From Actinokineospora pegani (lineage in GTDB: Bacteria > Actinomycetota > Actinomycetes > Mycobacteriales > Pseudonocardiaceae), in assembly GCF_009745975.1 (NCBI RefSeq), contig NZ_WHOL01000065.1, positions 62,001 to 126,000 of the forward strand: a DNA stretch of 64,000 nt, in the 5' to 3' direction. Below the pieces are notes generated by a model, which worked only from the letters and a program-made list of their open reading frames with translations, was not told the DNA's origin and ran no database searches. A program made the position numbers and the translations under genes. Below, piece by piece: positions 37,256 through 47,198 of the stretch (the first letter of the stretch is position 1; the number at the start of each line of letters is the position of its first letter).

Positions 37256-38344
37256 GTGGGGGTGAACGCGACCAGGACGGATGCCGCCGTGCACGCGGGG
37301 CACGACGCGAGCCCCGGGGTCCCGCCGATCGATTGGGACGTCGCCGTCTCGACCGCGAGCAGACTCGTCCGCCCCGGTCCGTCCGTGCCCGTGGCCGAGG
37401 CCGAGGCGTCGGTGGCCCGGCTGCGGTCGATCACCGCCGAGGCCGAGGGGCACGTGCGCGAGCTGACCGGGCTCGGCGGCGGGCCGCTGCTCGACGGGGT
37501 CGTGGTCGACCGCGCGTCGTGGCTGCGCAGCGCCGCGGACGGCATCGCCGCGATGACCGACGGCGCGCTGCCCACCCGCACCGGCAAGGCCGCCGCGGTC
37601 ATGGCCGGGACCGCCGGGGTGCAGGCGGGCGTGGTGCTGGCCTACCTGGGCAGCCGGGTGCTCGGCCAGTACGACCCGTTCGCGGGCGAGTCCGGGAAGC
37701 TGCTGCTGGTCGCGCCGAACATCGTCGCCGCGCGCCGGGCGCTGGAGGTCGACGCCGCCGACTTCGACATGTGGGTCTGCCTGCACGAGTGCACCCACCG
37801 GCTGCAGTTCACCGCCGTGCCGTGGCTGCGCGGGTACTTCCGCGACCAGGTCGCGGGCTTCGTCGGCGGGCTCGAGGACTCGGCGGAGAGCCTGAGCACC
37901 CGGCTGCCGGAGCTGCTCAAGGCGGCCAGGGGCAAGCCGGACCCGACGTCGTCGTCCGGTCCGATGGGCGTGGTCGAGTTGATGCAGTCGCCCGCCCAGC
38001 GGGCGGTGTTCGACCGGCTGATCGCGATGTCGACGCTGCTGGAGGGGCACGCCGACCACGTCATGGACGCCGTCGGCCCGGTGGTCGTGCCCAGCGTGAC
38101 CACCATCCGCAAGCGCTTCACCGAGCGGCGCAAGGGCGGCGGGCTGCTCGACCGCGTGCTGCGCAGCCTGCTCGGCGTCGACGCCAAGATGAAGCAGTAC
38201 GCGGTCGGCGCGAAGTTCACCACCGAGGTGGTCGACACCGTCGGCATGACCGCGTTCAACGCGATCTGGACCTCGCCGGAGACGCTGCCGCTGCGCTCCG
38301 AGCTGAGCGACCCGCAGGCCTGGGTCCGCCGCGTCTGCCCATGA
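37256..38344 (+). CDS. Zinc-dependent metalloprotease-like DUF2342 protein (F420-biosynthesis-associated family)
   Basis: The 362-residue protein starts after IDWDVAVSTASRLV. It carries the metallopeptidase-like CLHECTHRLQF (HExxH) near residue 178 and a downstream LEGHADHVMDAVG that supplies a third ligand. The family is conserved in actinobacteria next to dacB and tilS (Rv3626c). It is called 'coenzyme F420 biosynthesis associated' in databases, although no biochemical link is established. The start is GTG 37256 or 37262. Its stop overlaps the tilS ATG. Confidence 0.88.
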   Translation: MGVNATRTDAAVHAGHDASPGVPPIDWDVAVSTASRLVRPGPSVPVAEAEASVARLRSITAEAEGHVRELTGLGGGPLLDGVVVDRASWLRSAADGIAAMTDGALPTRTGKAAAVMAGTAGVQAGVVLAYLGSRVLGQYDPFAGESGKLLLVAPNIVAARRALEVDAADFDMWVCLHECTHRLQFTAVPWLRGYFRDQVAGFVGGLEDSAESLSTRLPELLKAARGKPDPTSSSGPMGVVELMQSPAQRAVFDRLIAMSTLLEGHADHVMDAVGPVVVPSVTTIRKRFTERRKGGGLLDRVLRSLLGVDAKMKQYAVGAKFTTEVVDTVGMTAFNAIWTSPETLPLRSELSDPQAWVRRVCP

Positions 38345-39264
38345 GCCGCAAACCGCACCCAGCGGTCGCCGAGACCAGGGTCGCGGTGCGCAGGCTCTTC
38401 GGTGGTCGGGACGCGGACGTGTGCGTCGCCGTGTCCGGTGGCGCCGACTCGCTGGCCCTGGCCGCCGCCGCCCGCCACGAGTGCGACCGCGTCGAGGGCC
38501 TGGTCGTCGACCACGGCCTGCAGGCAGGCTCCGCCGAGGTCGCGGCCAGGGCCGCCGAGCAGCTCGACGGGCTCGGCTTCGACGCCGTGCGGGTGCTGAC
38601 CGTCGTCGTCGACGGCCCCGGCGGTCCGGAGGCCGCCGCCCGCCGCGCCCGCCACACCGCGCTGCGCTCAGCGGCCGGGGCCCGCCTCATCCTGCTCGGC
38701 CACACCCGCGACGACCAGGCCGAGACCGTGCTGCTCGGCCTCGGCCGCGGGTCCGGGCCGCGCTCCATCGCCGGGATGCGCCCGCTCGACCCGCCCTGGG
38801 CCCGCCCGCTGCTGGGCGTCGCGCGGGCCACCACCCGCCGGGCGTGCGCCGCGCTCGGCCTCGAGCCGTGGGACGACCCGCACAACACCGACCCCCGCTT
38901 CACCCGCGTCCGGCTGCGCGGCGAGGTGCTGCCGCTCCTCGAGGACGTCCTGCAGGGCGGGGTCGCGGCCGCGCTGGCGCGCACCGCCGCCCAGTTGCAG
39001 GACGATCTCGCCGCCCTCGACGAACTCGCCGAGGGGCTCGAACCCGACCCGGCCACCCTCGCCACCGTGCCCGCCGCGCTGCGCCGCCGGGCGCTGCGCC
39101 GCTGGTTGGCGGGGTGCGGGGTCTCCGGGTTGACCGACGCGCACCTGCGCTCGGTGGAGGAACTCGTCACGCGGTGGCGAGGTCAGGGGGGTGTGGCGCT
39201 GCCCGGTGGCTTGGTGGCGCGCCGCGCGCATGGCAGGCTCACCTGTGGAAGGCCGGAAACCTGA
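38341..39264 (+). CDS. tilS: tRNA(Ile)-lysidine synthetase
   Basis: This 307-residue ATP-dependent enzyme modifies cytidine 34 of the AUA-reading tRNA-Ile to lysidine. The PP-loop is [10 protein letters not shown] near residue 33, and [21 protein letters not shown] and [18 protein letters not shown] are family signatures. Like other actinobacterial forms it lacks the long C-terminal domain of E. coli TilS. It is coupled to the upstream protease-like gene (ATGA) and followed 10 bp later by hpt. Confidence 0.93.
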   Translation: MSRKPHPAVAETRVAVRRLFGGRDADVCVAVSGGADSLALAAAARHECDRVEGLVVDHGLQAGSAEVAARAAEQLDGLGFDAVRVLTVVVDGPGGPEAAARRARHTALRSAAGARLILLGHTRDDQAETVLLGLGRGSGPRSIAGMRPLDPPWARPLLGVARATTRRACAALGLEPWDDPHNTDPRFTRVRLRGEVLPLLEDVLQGGVAAALARTAAQLQDDLAALDELAEGLEPDPATLATVPAALRRRALRRWLAGCGVSGLTDAHLRSVEELVTRWRGQGGVALPGGLVARRAHGRLTCGRPET

Positions 39265-39274
39265 GAGGGGTGCC

Positions 39275-39823
39275 GTGTACGACGGCGATATCGCGTCCGT
39301 GCTCATCTCCAAGCAGGAGATCGACGAGAAGATCACGGAGCTGGCCACCAAGGTGGCCGCCGACTACCCGGAGAGCGGCTCGGACCTGGTCCTCGTCGGG
39401 GTCCTCAAGGGCGCGGTCATGTTCATGACCGACTTCGCCCGCGCCCTGCCGGTGCCGGTCCAGTTGGAGTTCATGGCGGTGAGCTCGTACGGCTCGGCCA
39501 CGTCGTCGTCGGGGGTGGTCCGCATCCTCAAGGACCTCGACCGCGACATCGCGGGCCGTGACGTGGTGATCGTCGAGGACATCATCGACTCCGGGCTGAC
39601 GCTGTCCTGGCTGCTCAAGAACCTGGCCTCGCGCAACCCGCGCTCGCTGGAGGTGGTGACGCTGCTGCGCAAGCCGGACGCGATCAAGGTCGAGGTGCCG
39701 GTCAAGTACGTGGGCTTCGAGATCCCCAACGAGTTCGTCGTCGGCTACGGCCTGGACTACGCCGAGCGCTACCGGGACCTGCCCTACATCGGCACGCTCG
39801 ATCCCAAGGTGTACTCGGGGTAG
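39275..39823 (+). CDS. hpt: Hypoxanthine phosphoribosyltransferase
   Basis: This 182-residue purine-salvage enzyme transfers phosphoribose from PRPP to hypoxanthine or guanine. Signatures are [10 protein letters not shown], the SSYGS flexible loop, the PRPP-binding [14 protein letters not shown] and [19 protein letters not shown] chose the GTG at 39275, with GAGAGGGG upstream, which gives the usual length. The tilS-hpt-ftsH order is conserved in actinobacteria. Confidence 0.95.
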   Translation: MYDGDIASVLISKQEIDEKITELATKVAADYPESGSDLVLVGVLKGAVMFMTDFARALPVPVQLEFMAVSSYGSATSSSGVVRILKDLDRDIAGRDVVIVEDIIDSGLTLSWLLKNLASRNPRSLEVVTLLRKPDAIKVEVPVKYVGFEIPNEFVVGYGLDYAERYRDLPYIGTLDPKVYSG

Positions 39824-40041
39824 CGGTCGGACCCGGCGCGGATGGGCTGTGACCGGCGGGAACCCGGCCGGCCGGTCGCGCGTTGACCCCTCTGTGGCGC
39901 CCCTCCGGGCTTCGTCCGGTGAGGGCGCCCACGCGGACGGTACTCTGGTGGGACCGGAGGCCCCGTCCGGTCGGGCAATGGTCGTCATTGCCCCCAGGGC
40001 AAGTCAGGGAGGGTGGAGGCCGCCGCCGCGGCCGTAAGCGC

Positions 40042-42381
40042 ATGGATCGCAAGCGCCTGCTTCGCAACCCGCTGCTGTGGATCTTGGCTGCGGTGTTGAT
40101 CTATTTGGTCTTCAGCCAGCTCTTCGACGACACGCGCGGGTATACGAACGTGTCCACGTCGAAGGCTGTGGCCCAGATCACCGCCGGCAACGTCAAGGAA
40201 GCCGAACTCGGTGACAAGGAGCAGCAGCTCAAGCTCACCCTCAACAACGCCATCGAGCAGGACGGGCAGCAGGTCACCCAGATCCTGACGCAGTTCCCGG
40301 CCAGGGCGACGCCGTCGATCTACGACCAGCTGATCGACTCGGGCCAGACCGACTTCAAGACCGAGGTCACCCAGGAGTCCTTCCTCACCCAGATCCTGAT
40401 CTTCCTCATCCCGCTCGGCCTGCTCCTGCTGCTGCTGATGTGGATGATGAACAACGTCCAGGGCGGCGGGAACCGGGTGATGAACTTCGGCAAGTCCAAG
40501 GCCAAGCAGTTGTCCAAGGACATGCCCAAGACGACGTTCGCCGACGTCGCGGGCGCCGACGAGGCCGTCGAAGAGCTCTACGAGATCAAGGACTTCCTGC
40601 AGAACCCGGGCCGCTACCAGGCCCTGGGCGCGAAGATCCCCAAGGGCGTGCTGCTCTACGGGCCCCCCGGGACCGGCAAGACCCTGCTCGCCCGCGCCGT
40701 CGCGGGTGAGGCCGGGGTGCCGTTCTACTCGATCTCCGGCTCCGACTTCGTCGAGATGTTCGTCGGTGTCGGCGCCTCCCGGGTGCGCGACCTGTTCGAG
40801 CAGGCCAAGCAGAACTCCCCGTGCATCATCTTCGTCGACGAGATCGACGCGGTCGGCCGCCAGCGCGGCGCGGGCCTCGGCGGCGGCCACGACGAGCGCG
40901 AGCAGACGCTGAACCAGTTGCTGGTCGAGATGGACGGCTTCGACGCGCGCGGCGGAATCATCCTCATCGCGGCCACCAACCGGCCCGACATCCTGGACCC
41001 GGCGCTGCTGCGCCCCGGCCGGTTCGACCGGCAGATCCCGGTGTCGGCCCCGGACATGTCCGGCCGCAAGAAGATCCTGCAGGTGCACGGCAGCGGCAAG
41101 CCGATGGGCGACGACGTCGACCTCGACGGCTTGGCCAAGCGCACCGTCGGCATGTCCGGCGCCGACCTGGCCAACGTGCTCAACGAGGCGGCGCTGCTCA
41201 CCGCGCGCCAGGGCGGCACGCTGATCACCGGCGCGGCGCTGGAGGAGTCGGTCGACCGCGTCGTCGGCGGCCCGGCCCGAAAGAGCCGGATCATCTCCGA
41301 GAAGGAGAAGAAGATCACGGCCTACCACGAGGGCGGGCACGCGCTCGCCGCGTGGGCCATGCCCGACCTGGAGCCGGTCTACAAGCTCACGATCCTGCCG
41401 CGCGGGCGCACCGGCGGGCACGCGCTGGTCGTCCCCGAGGACGACAAGCAGATCATGACCCGCTCGGAGATGATCGCCCGCCTGGTGTTCGCCCTCGGCG
41501 GCCGCTCGGCCGAGGAGCTGGTGTTCCACGAGCCGACGACCGGCGCGTCCAGCGACATCGACCAGGCGACCAAGATCGCCAAGGCGATGGTGACCGAGTA
41601 CGGGATGAGCGCCAAGCTCGGCGCCGTCCGCTACGGCCAGGAGCAGGGCGACCCGTTCCTGGGCCGGTCGATGGGCCACGGGGCGGACTACTCCCTCGAG
41701 GTCGCGCACGGCATCGACGAGGAGGTGCGCAAGCTCATCGAGGCCGCGCACACCGAGGCGTGGGAGGTGCTCAACACCTACCGCGACGTGCTCGACAGCC
41801 TCGTCGAGGAGCTGCTCGAGCGGGAGACGCTCAACCGCAGCGACCTCGAGCGCATCTTCTCCGGCGTCGAGAAGCGGCCGCGCATCACCGCGTTCAACGA
41901 CTTCGGCGACCGCACCCCGTCGGACAAGCCGCCGATCAAGACCCGGCGCGAGCTGGCGATCGAGCGCGGCGAGCCGTGGCCGGACGAGCAGGAGAAGGCC
42001 CGGCTCGAGGAGAAGGCCAGGCGGGAGACCCCGGTCGCGGTCGCGCCCGGTGGTGGCGACCTGCCCGGCGGCCCGCCGCACAGCACCCCGGAACTGCCGC
42101 CCGGCACCAACGGCAAGGGCGCTCCGCCGCCCTACGGCAACCCCGGCGCCAACGGCACGCCGCCCTACGGGCAGACCTACCAGCCCGGTCGCAGCTCGGG
42201 CCCGCCGCACTACGGCGCGCCCCCCGGCTGGACCCCGGGCACGGCACCGCGCAACAACGGTCCGCAGTGGAACCCGGCCCCGCAGCCGCCCCAGGGCAAC
42301 GGCCACCAGGCCGAGCAGCCCAAGGGTGACGAGGCCAACGGTGGTGAACGGGACGCTGACGGGCGCGGCAGCGGTTCCTGA
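40042..42381 (+). CDS. ftsH: ATP-dependent zinc metalloprotease FtsH
   Basis: This 779-residue membrane AAA+ protease degrades misfolded and regulatory membrane proteins. Helices lie near residues 8-28 and 113-135, flanking a small external domain. Then come Walker A GPPGTGKT (about 207), Walker [10 protein letters not shown], the second region of homology, and the zinc site HEGGH (about 430). The last 130 residues are a Gly/Pro/Asn-rich tail ([13 protein letters not shown]), common in actinobacterial FtsH. The ATG at 40042 starts [10 protein letters not shown]; the upstream frame is non-family sequence. Confidence 0.96.
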   Translation: MDRKRLLRNPLLWILAAVLIYLVFSQLFDDTRGYTNVSTSKAVAQITAGNVKEAELGDKEQQLKLTLNNAIEQDGQQVTQILTQFPARATPSIYDQLIDSGQTDFKTEVTQESFLTQILIFLIPLGLLLLLLMWMMNNVQGGGNRVMNFGKSKAKQLSKDMPKTTFADVAGADEAVEELYEIKDFLQNPGRYQALGAKIPKGVLLYGPPGTGKTLLARAVAGEAGVPFYSISGSDFVEMFVGVGASRVRDLFEQAKQNSPCIIFVDEIDAVGRQRGAGLGGGHDEREQTLNQLLVEMDGFDARGGIILIAATNRPDILDPALLRPGRFDRQIPVSAPDMSGRKKILQVHGSGKPMGDDVDLDGLAKRTVGMSGADLANVLNEAALLTARQGGTLITGAALEESVDRVVGGPARKSRIISEKEKKITAYHEGGHALAAWAMPDLEPVYKLTILPRGRTGGHALVVPEDDKQIMTRSEMIARLVFALGGRSAEELVFHEPTTGASSDIDQATKIAKAMVTEYGMSAKLGAVRYGQEQGDPFLGRSMGHGADYSLEVAHGIDEEVRKLIEAAHTEAWEVLNTYRDVLDSLVEELLERETLNRSDLERIFSGVEKRPRITAFNDFGDRTPSDKPPIKTRRELAIERGEPWPDEQEKARLEEKARRETPVAVAPGGGDLPGGPPHSTPELPPGTNGKGAPPPYGNPGANGTPPYGQTYQPGRSSGPPHYGAPPGWTPGTAPRNNGPQWNPAPQPPQGNGHQAEQPKGDEANGGERDADGRGSGS

Positions 42382-42426
42382 TGCGATGGTGGCGGCGTGT
42401 GGCCGCCGCGATCGACGGAGGTGCCG

Positions 42427-43047
42427 ATGACGACCACGACAGACGGGGCTGGGACGACAGCAGTCCCAGCCCCGGCGTTCAACCAGGAGCGCGCCCAGCG
42501 CGCGGTCCGCGAACTGCTGCTCGCCTGCGGTGAGGACCCCGATCGCGAGGGCCTGCGCGAGACGCCCGCGCGGGTCGCGCGCGCCTACGCGGAGCTGTTC
42601 GCCGGTCTCTACACCGACCCCGAGCACGTCCTCGACAAGACCTTCGACGTCGACCACGAGGAACTGGTCCTGGTCACCGACATCCCCATGTACTCCACCT
42701 GCGAGCACCACCTGGTGCCCTTCCACGGGGTGGCGCACGTCGGCTACATCCCCGCCCTCACCGGCCGGGTGACGGGGCTGTCCAAGCTGGCCAGGCTCGT
42801 CGACCTGTTCGCCAAGCGCCCGCAGGTGCAGGAGCGGCTGACCTCGCAGATCGCCGACGCGGTGATGCGCAAGCTCGACGCGCGCGGGGCCATCGTCGTC
42901 ATCGAGGCCGAGCACCTGTGCATGGCGATGCGCGGCATCCGCAAACCCGGGGCGCGCACCACCACCTCCGCGCTGCGCGGGCAGTTCAAGACCTCCCCCT
43001 CCTCGCGCGCCGAGGCCATGCAGCTCATCAACGGGCGCACCAGGTGA
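42427..43047 (+). CDS. folE: GTP cyclohydrolase I
   Basis: The 206-residue enzyme makes dihydroneopterin triphosphate from GTP, the first step of folate synthesis. Zinc ligands and catalytic residues are visible in [12 protein letters not shown] and [10 protein letters not shown], and the [10 protein letters not shown] stretch is typical. GGAGG lies before the ATG. It heads a tightly overlapped operon (folE-folP-folB-folK-DUF3180). Confidence 0.97.
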   Translation: MTTTTDGAGTTAVPAPAFNQERAQRAVRELLLACGEDPDREGLRETPARVARAYAELFAGLYTDPEHVLDKTFDVDHEELVLVTDIPMYSTCEHHLVPFHGVAHVGYIPALTGRVTGLSKLARLVDLFAKRPQVQERLTSQIADAVMRKLDARGAIVVIEAEHLCMAMRGIRKPGARTTTSALRGQFKTSPSSRAEAMQLINGRTR

Positions 43048-43874
43048 CGCTGCCCGCCCCCGGCCGCTGCGCGGTGATGGGGGTCCTCAACGTCACCCCC
43101 GACTCGTTCTCCGACGGTGGCCGCTTCCTCGACCTCGACGACGCGATCGCGCACGGCCTGGCGCTGTGGCGGCGCGGCGCGGACCTGGTCGACGTCGGCG
43201 GTGAGTCGACCCGGCCCGGCGCCGAGCGCGTTGCCCCGGGGGTCGAGGTCGAGCGGGTCGTGCCCGTCGTGCGCGCGCTGGCCGCCGCGGGCGTCGCGGT
43301 CAGCGTCGACACCACCCGCGCGGCCGTCGCCGAGGCGGCGCTGGACGCGGGCGCGCAAGTGATCAACGACGTCTCCGGCGGGCGGGCCGACCCGGCGATG
43401 GCCGGGGTCGCCGCCGCGAGCGGGGCGCCGTGGGTGCTGATGCACTGGCGCGGGCACAGCGCCGACATGGCGGCCCTGGCCACCTACGGCGACGTGGTCG
43501 CCGACGTCCGCGCCGAACTGCTGACCCAGGTGGACGCGGCGCTGGCCGCGGGCGTCGCGCCGGAGCGGATCGTGCTCGACCCCGGCCTGGGCTTCGCCAA
43601 GCGCGCCGAGCACAACTGGGCGCTGCTGCGCGGGCTCGACGTGCTGATCGACACCGGGTTCCCGGTGCTGGTCGGCGCCTCGCGCAAGCGCTTCCTGGGC
43701 ACCCTGCTCCCCGGTCCCGGTGGGTCGCCGCGGCCCCCGGACGGGCGGGAGGACGCCACCGCCGCGATCACCGCCCTCGCCGCCGCCGCCGGGGTGTGGG
43801 GCGTGCGGGTGCACGACGTGGACCGCTCGCTGGACGCGGTCGCCGTGGTGGCCGCCATGAGGGGAGTCCGATGA
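43044..43874 (+). CDS. folP: Dihydropteroate synthase
   Basis: The 276-residue TIM-barrel enzyme joins p-aminobenzoate to the pterin; it is the sulfonamide target. Signatures are [34 protein letters not shown] and [11 protein letters not shown]. The GTG start overlaps the folE stop (GTGA). Its length and motifs look fully functional. Confidence 0.96.
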   Translation: MTLPAPGRCAVMGVLNVTPDSFSDGGRFLDLDDAIAHGLALWRRGADLVDVGGESTRPGAERVAPGVEVERVVPVVRALAAAGVAVSVDTTRAAVAEAALDAGAQVINDVSGGRADPAMAGVAAASGAPWVLMHWRGHSADMAALATYGDVVADVRAELLTQVDAALAAGVAPERIVLDPGLGFAKRAEHNWALLRGLDVLIDTGFPVLVGASRKRFLGTLLPGPGGSPRPPDGREDATAAITALAAAAGVWGVRVHDVDRSLDAVAVVAAMRGVR

Positions 43875-44251
43875 CCGACCGGATCACGCTGACCGGGCTG
43901 ACCGTGCGCGGCCACCACGGGGTGTTCGAGCACGAGAAGCGCGACGGCCAGGACTTCGTCGTCGACATCACGCTGTGGATCGACCTCGCCGAGGCCGCGG
44001 CGACCGACGACCTGACCAAGACCGTGCACTACGGCGAGCTGGCCGAGCGCGCCGCCGCCGTGGTCGCGGGCGAGCCGCACGACCTGATCGAGACGGTCGC
44101 CACCCGCATCGCCGATGGCGAGATGGGCGACGACCGCGTGCACGCCGTCGAGGTCACCGTGCACAAACCCGCCGCGCCCATCCCGCTGTCGTTCGCCGAC
44201 GTCGCCGTCACGGTCCGCCGGTCGCGGCGGTCGCGGGGCGGGGCGCGGTGA
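43871..44251 (+). CDS. folB: Dihydroneopterin aldolase
   Basis: This 126-residue tunnel-fold enzyme cleaves dihydroneopterin to hydroxymethyl-dihydropterin. Family stretches are [28 protein letters not shown] and a [11 protein letters not shown] strand containing the conserved lysine. It overlaps both neighbours by 4 bp. Confidence 0.95.
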   Translation: MTDRITLTGLTVRGHHGVFEHEKRDGQDFVVDITLWIDLAEAAATDDLTKTVHYGELAERAAAVVAGEPHDLIETVATRIADGEMGDDRVHAVEVTVHKPAAPIPLSFADVAVTVRRSRRSRGGAR

Positions 44252-44733
44252 GCCGGGCCGTGCTGTCCCTGGGGTCGAACCTGGGGGACCGGCTGGCGCA
44301 CCTGCGCTCGGCCGTCGCCGCGTTCGCCGATGAGGTCGTCGCTGTCTCACCGGTGTACGAGACCGCGGCGTGGGGTGTGGCTGACCAGCCGGACTTCCTC
44401 AACGCCGTCTTGGTGGTCGAGTCACCGTCGGTGGACGAGTGGGGCTGGCTGCGGCGCGGCCAGGCGGCGGAGGACGCCAGCGGCCGGGTCCGCGAGGTCC
44501 GCTGGGGGCCCCGGACGCTGGACGTGGACGTGGTCACCGTCGACGGGGTGCGCAGCGACGACCCCGAGCTGCTGCTGCCGCACCCGGGCACGGCCGAGCG
44601 GGCGACGGTCCTGGTGCCGTGGCTGGACGTCGAGCCGGACGCGGTCGTGCCGGGCGCGGGTCGGGCGCGGGACCTGCTGGCCGGGCTGGACACCGCCGGG
44701 GTGCGCAGGCGCGACGACTTGGAGCTGCGGTGA
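44248..44733 (+). CDS. folK: Hydroxymethyl-dihydropterin pyrophosphokinase
   Basis: The 161-residue HPPK phosphorylates the pterin before folP acts. [10 protein letters not shown] at the start and the catalytic metal site in [12 protein letters not shown] are intact. The usual HPR-x(3)-R-(A/G)F segment reads [10 protein letters not shown], so the first arginine is replaced by glycine; this may alter loop chemistry but not necessarily activity. It overlaps folB and the next gene. Confidence 0.93.
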   Translation: MSRAVLSLGSNLGDRLAHLRSAVAAFADEVVAVSPVYETAAWGVADQPDFLNAVLVVESPSVDEWGWLRRGQAAEDASGRVREVRWGPRTLDVDVVTVDGVRSDDPELLLPHPGTAERATVLVPWLDVEPDAVVPGAGRARDLLAGLDTAGVRRRDDLELR

Positions 44734-45194
44734 AGCCGACGAACAAGCAGGACCTGCTGCTGGTGGCGATCGCGGGGGCCGTGATCGGTCTGGGCGGGTT
44801 CTCCCTGTTCTACGCAGAGCTGCCGGGGGTTCCGCTGGCCGCCGGGGTTCCGCTGGCGGCGCTGGCCGTGGTCGAGGCGCTGTTCGGGTACGGGCTGCGC
44901 TCGCGCGTCCAGGGCAGGCCGGGCAAGCCCGTGCAGGCGCTGTCGGCCGCGCGGGCGCTGGCGCTGGCCAAGGCGTCGTCGGTGCTCGGGTCGCTGATGA
45001 CCGGTGTGTGGGTCGGGGCGCTGGTCTACCTGCTGCCCAAGCGCGACCGGATCACCGCGGCGGCCGACGACGTGCCGGGCGCGGTGATCGCGGCGGTGAG
45101 CGCCGCCCTGCTGGTCGCCGCCGCGCTGTGGCTCGAGCACTGCTGCCGGACCCCGGACGACCCCTACACGGATGAAGAACGATCAACAACGTGA
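44730..45194 (+). CDS. DUF3180 membrane protein
   Basis: This 154-residue protein has four predicted membrane helices, starting LLLVAIAGAVIGLGGF. A conserved stretch AARALALAKASSVLGSL lies between helices two and three. It sits at the end of the folate operon in actinobacteria (Rv3605c) and its function is unknown. It begins with GTG overlapping the folK stop. Confidence 0.9.
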   Translation: MKPTNKQDLLLVAIAGAVIGLGGFSLFYAELPGVPLAAGVPLAALAVVEALFGYGLRSRVQGRPGKPVQALSAARALALAKASSVLGSLMTGVWVGALVYLLPKRDRITAAADDVPGAVIAAVSAALLVAAALWLEHCCRTPDDPYTDEERSTT

Positions 45195-45240
45195 GATCCG
45201 TTTGGTCTCGGCCGGGTAACAGGCCGGTACGGTAGGGCGC

Positions 45241-47133
45241 ATGACCGATTCGTCCGGCGAGCGTGACGACCGCGCCCCGATGGCGCGGCTGCTGCTCGTG
45301 GCGGGTTTGGTCCTGGCGGCGGGGGCCACCGCGGTCCTGGTCTTCGGCGAGTCGTTGAAGTGGATGCGGCTGGGTGTCGTCGCCGCGCTGTGGGCCGCGC
45401 TGGCAGGCACGTTCGTCGCCGCCCGGTACCGCAAGCAGGCGGCCGACCGCGCCGCGTCGACGGCCGAGCTGCGCAAGGTCTACGAGCTCGAGCTCGAGCG
45501 CGAGGTCGCCGCCCGCCGCGAGTTCGAGCTGGAGACCGCGGCCGAGGCCAAGCGCACCGCCGAGGAGAAGTCCGCCGCCGACCTGCACGCGCTGCGCTCC
45601 GAGCTCAAGGACATGCGCGACTACCTGCAGTCGCTGCTCGGCGGCGAGGTCCTCGTCGAGCGCATCGCCCTGCACGCCGAGGCGATCCGGATGCGCGGCC
45701 TGGCCGAGTCGGGCACGGGCGGGCCGGGCAACCTGCGCAGGCTGACCGTCGACCAGCACGCCATCGACCCGCACGACGACGGCTGGTTCGACCGCGACAA
45801 CGTCGAGCAGGAGTGGAAGCCGTCCTGGGACGCCAACCGCCGCCCGGCCGCCGCCCAGTCCACGCGTTCCCAGCCGCAGCGCCAACCGGACTCCCCGCAC
45901 GCCGCCCCCACCCGCTCCACCCCGAACAGGCCCGGCGCCGCTCGCCCCGGTCAGGCCGACCCCAAGCGCACCGCGGCCCAGCCCGCCCCGTCCGCGCCGC
46001 ACGGCCCCGGCCACACCACCCCCGGCCAGCCCGAGCCGCAGCGCGCCCCCGGCCAGGCCCCCTCGCGCGCCGCCGCCCCCCTGACCGCCCGCCGCAGGCC
46101 CATCGCCGACGCCCGCCACCCCTCCGACGCCTTCCCCGCGGTCGCCAACCCCGGCGGCGGGCGCCCCCTGCGCACCGACGAGGTGGCCAACCGCCACGTC
46201 CCCGCGGAGCCCGAGACCAGCACCTTCCCCGCTGTCGCCCCGGAGTCCCGCCCCGCCCAGGCCCCCGCCGACCGCCGCCCGGTCCGCCGCTCCACCGCCA
46301 CCGGCGCCTATCCCGCGCCCCAGGCAGACGCCCCCCGGCGCACCCCGACGGGGTCCTTCCCCCCCGTCCAGCCCCCGGCTCGCTCCTCGGCCACCACCGC
46401 CCGCACCCAGTCCGCGGATTTCGACGAGCCCCGCCGCGCCCCGCAGGACGCGGCCGACCGCCGCCGCTCCGCGACGGCCCCGCAGGACGCGGCCGACCGC
46501 CGCCGCTCCGCGACGGCCCCGCAGGACGCGGCCGAGCCCCGCCGTGCTCCCGCGAACGCCCACTCCGCCCCGCAGGGCCCGGCCGACCCCCGCCCCGCCA
46601 CGACCGGCGCCTACCCGGCCCCGCAGAACCCCGTCGAGCCGCGCCGCGCTCCCACCGGGACCGCCGAGCCCCGCCGCACCCCCACGGGCGCCTTCCCCCC
46701 CGTCGAGCGCAGGCCGGTCCAGGACCCAGGCGAGGGCCGCCGCCGAACCCACACCGGCCAGGAGCAGCCCGAGGGCCGCCGCCGAGCCCCGACCGGCACC
46801 TTCCCCGCCGTCCCGGCGGGCGGCGACGTCAGGCAGGAGTCCGGCAGGCACGCCCCGGTCGAACCGGCCGAGGGCCGCCGCCGCGCGCAGACCGGCACCT
46901 TCCCCGCGGTCGGGGACCCCGGCCGCCGCAGGCCCGAGTCCGACGACGGCCGCCGCAGGCCGACCGCCGACCAGGACGAGGGCCGCCGCCGCGCCGACAC
47001 CGGCTCGCACGCGACCCCGCCCGCCGAACAGGGCGGCTCCCACGCCCAGGGCAAGTCCGTGGAGGAACTCCTCGCCGCCCACGGCGCCACCACCGCCATC
47101 CCCCGCAGGCACCGCCGCCGCGCCGAGGACTGA
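45241..47133 (+). CDS. DUF6779-like membrane protein with coiled coil and long Pro/Ala/Arg-rich tail
   Basis: In this 630-residue protein, two membrane helices near residues 15-60 are followed by a probable coiled coil (ELRKVYELELEREVAARREF) up to about residue 125 and the conserved VERIALHAEAIRMR. The remaining 430 residues are low-complexity, rich in Pro, Ala, Arg and Thr, with recurring motifs such as TGxFPxV (TGSFPPV, TGAFPPV, TGTFPAV) and a 13-residue tandem repeat. It is the positional counterpart of Rv3604c. The recurring TG(A/S/T)(F/Y)P motifs may be phosphorylation or FHA-binding sites; that is inference. Confidence 0.82.
   Translation: MTDSSGERDDRAPMARLLLVAGLVLAAGATAVLVFGESLKWMRLGVVAALWAALAGTFVAARYRKQAADRAASTAELRKVYELELEREVAARREFELETAAEAKRTAEEKSAADLHALRSELKDMRDYLQSLLGGEVLVERIALHAEAIRMRGLAESGTGGPGNLRRLTVDQHAIDPHDDGWFDRDNVEQEWKPSWDANRRPAAAQSTRSQPQRQPDSPHAAPTRSTPNRPGAARPGQADPKRTAAQPAPSAPHGPGHTTPGQPEPQRAPGQAPSRAAAPLTARRRPIADARHPSDAFPAVANPGGGRPLRTDEVANRHVPAEPETSTFPAVAPESRPAQAPADRRPVRRSTATGAYPAPQADAPRRTPTGSFPPVQPPARSSATTARTQSADFDEPRRAPQDAADRRRSATAPQDAADRRRSATAPQDAAEPRRAPANAHSAPQGPADPRPATTGAYPAPQNPVEPRRAPTGTAEPRRTPTGAFPPVERRPVQDPGEGRRRTHTGQEQPEGRRRAPTGTFPAVPAGGDVRQESGRHAPVEPAEGRRRAQTGTFPAVGDPGRRRPESDDGRRRPTADQDEGRRRADTGSHATPPAEQGGSHAQGKSVEELLAAHGATTAIPRRHRRRAED
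46441..46534 (+). repeat. 39-bp in-frame tandem repeat
   Basis: Two perfect copies (46441-46479, 46480-46518) and the first 16 bases of a third encode PQDAADRRRSATA repeated in frame. Identity at the DNA level suggests recent slippage or a variable tandem repeat. Confidence 0.85.
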
Positions 47134-47167
47134 CCGGGCGACCACCAACCCCCGAGCCTGCCCGGTC
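47132..47167 (+). terminator. Possible terminator after the DUF6779-like gene
   Basis: GACCGGGC (47132-47139) can pair with GCCCGGTC (47160-47167), with a 20-nt loop; the stem begins within the stop codon. The second half is partly repeated just downstream (GCCCGGTCGA twice). Confidence 0.4.
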
Positions 47168-47198
47168 GAGCCCGGTCGATCCCCTAAGATCACCGCCC

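Noticed and set aside
39985-42915. A 976-codon frame antisense to ftsH and folE
   Set aside because: It crosses two genes with intact catalytic motifs and has no start signal or domain of its own.
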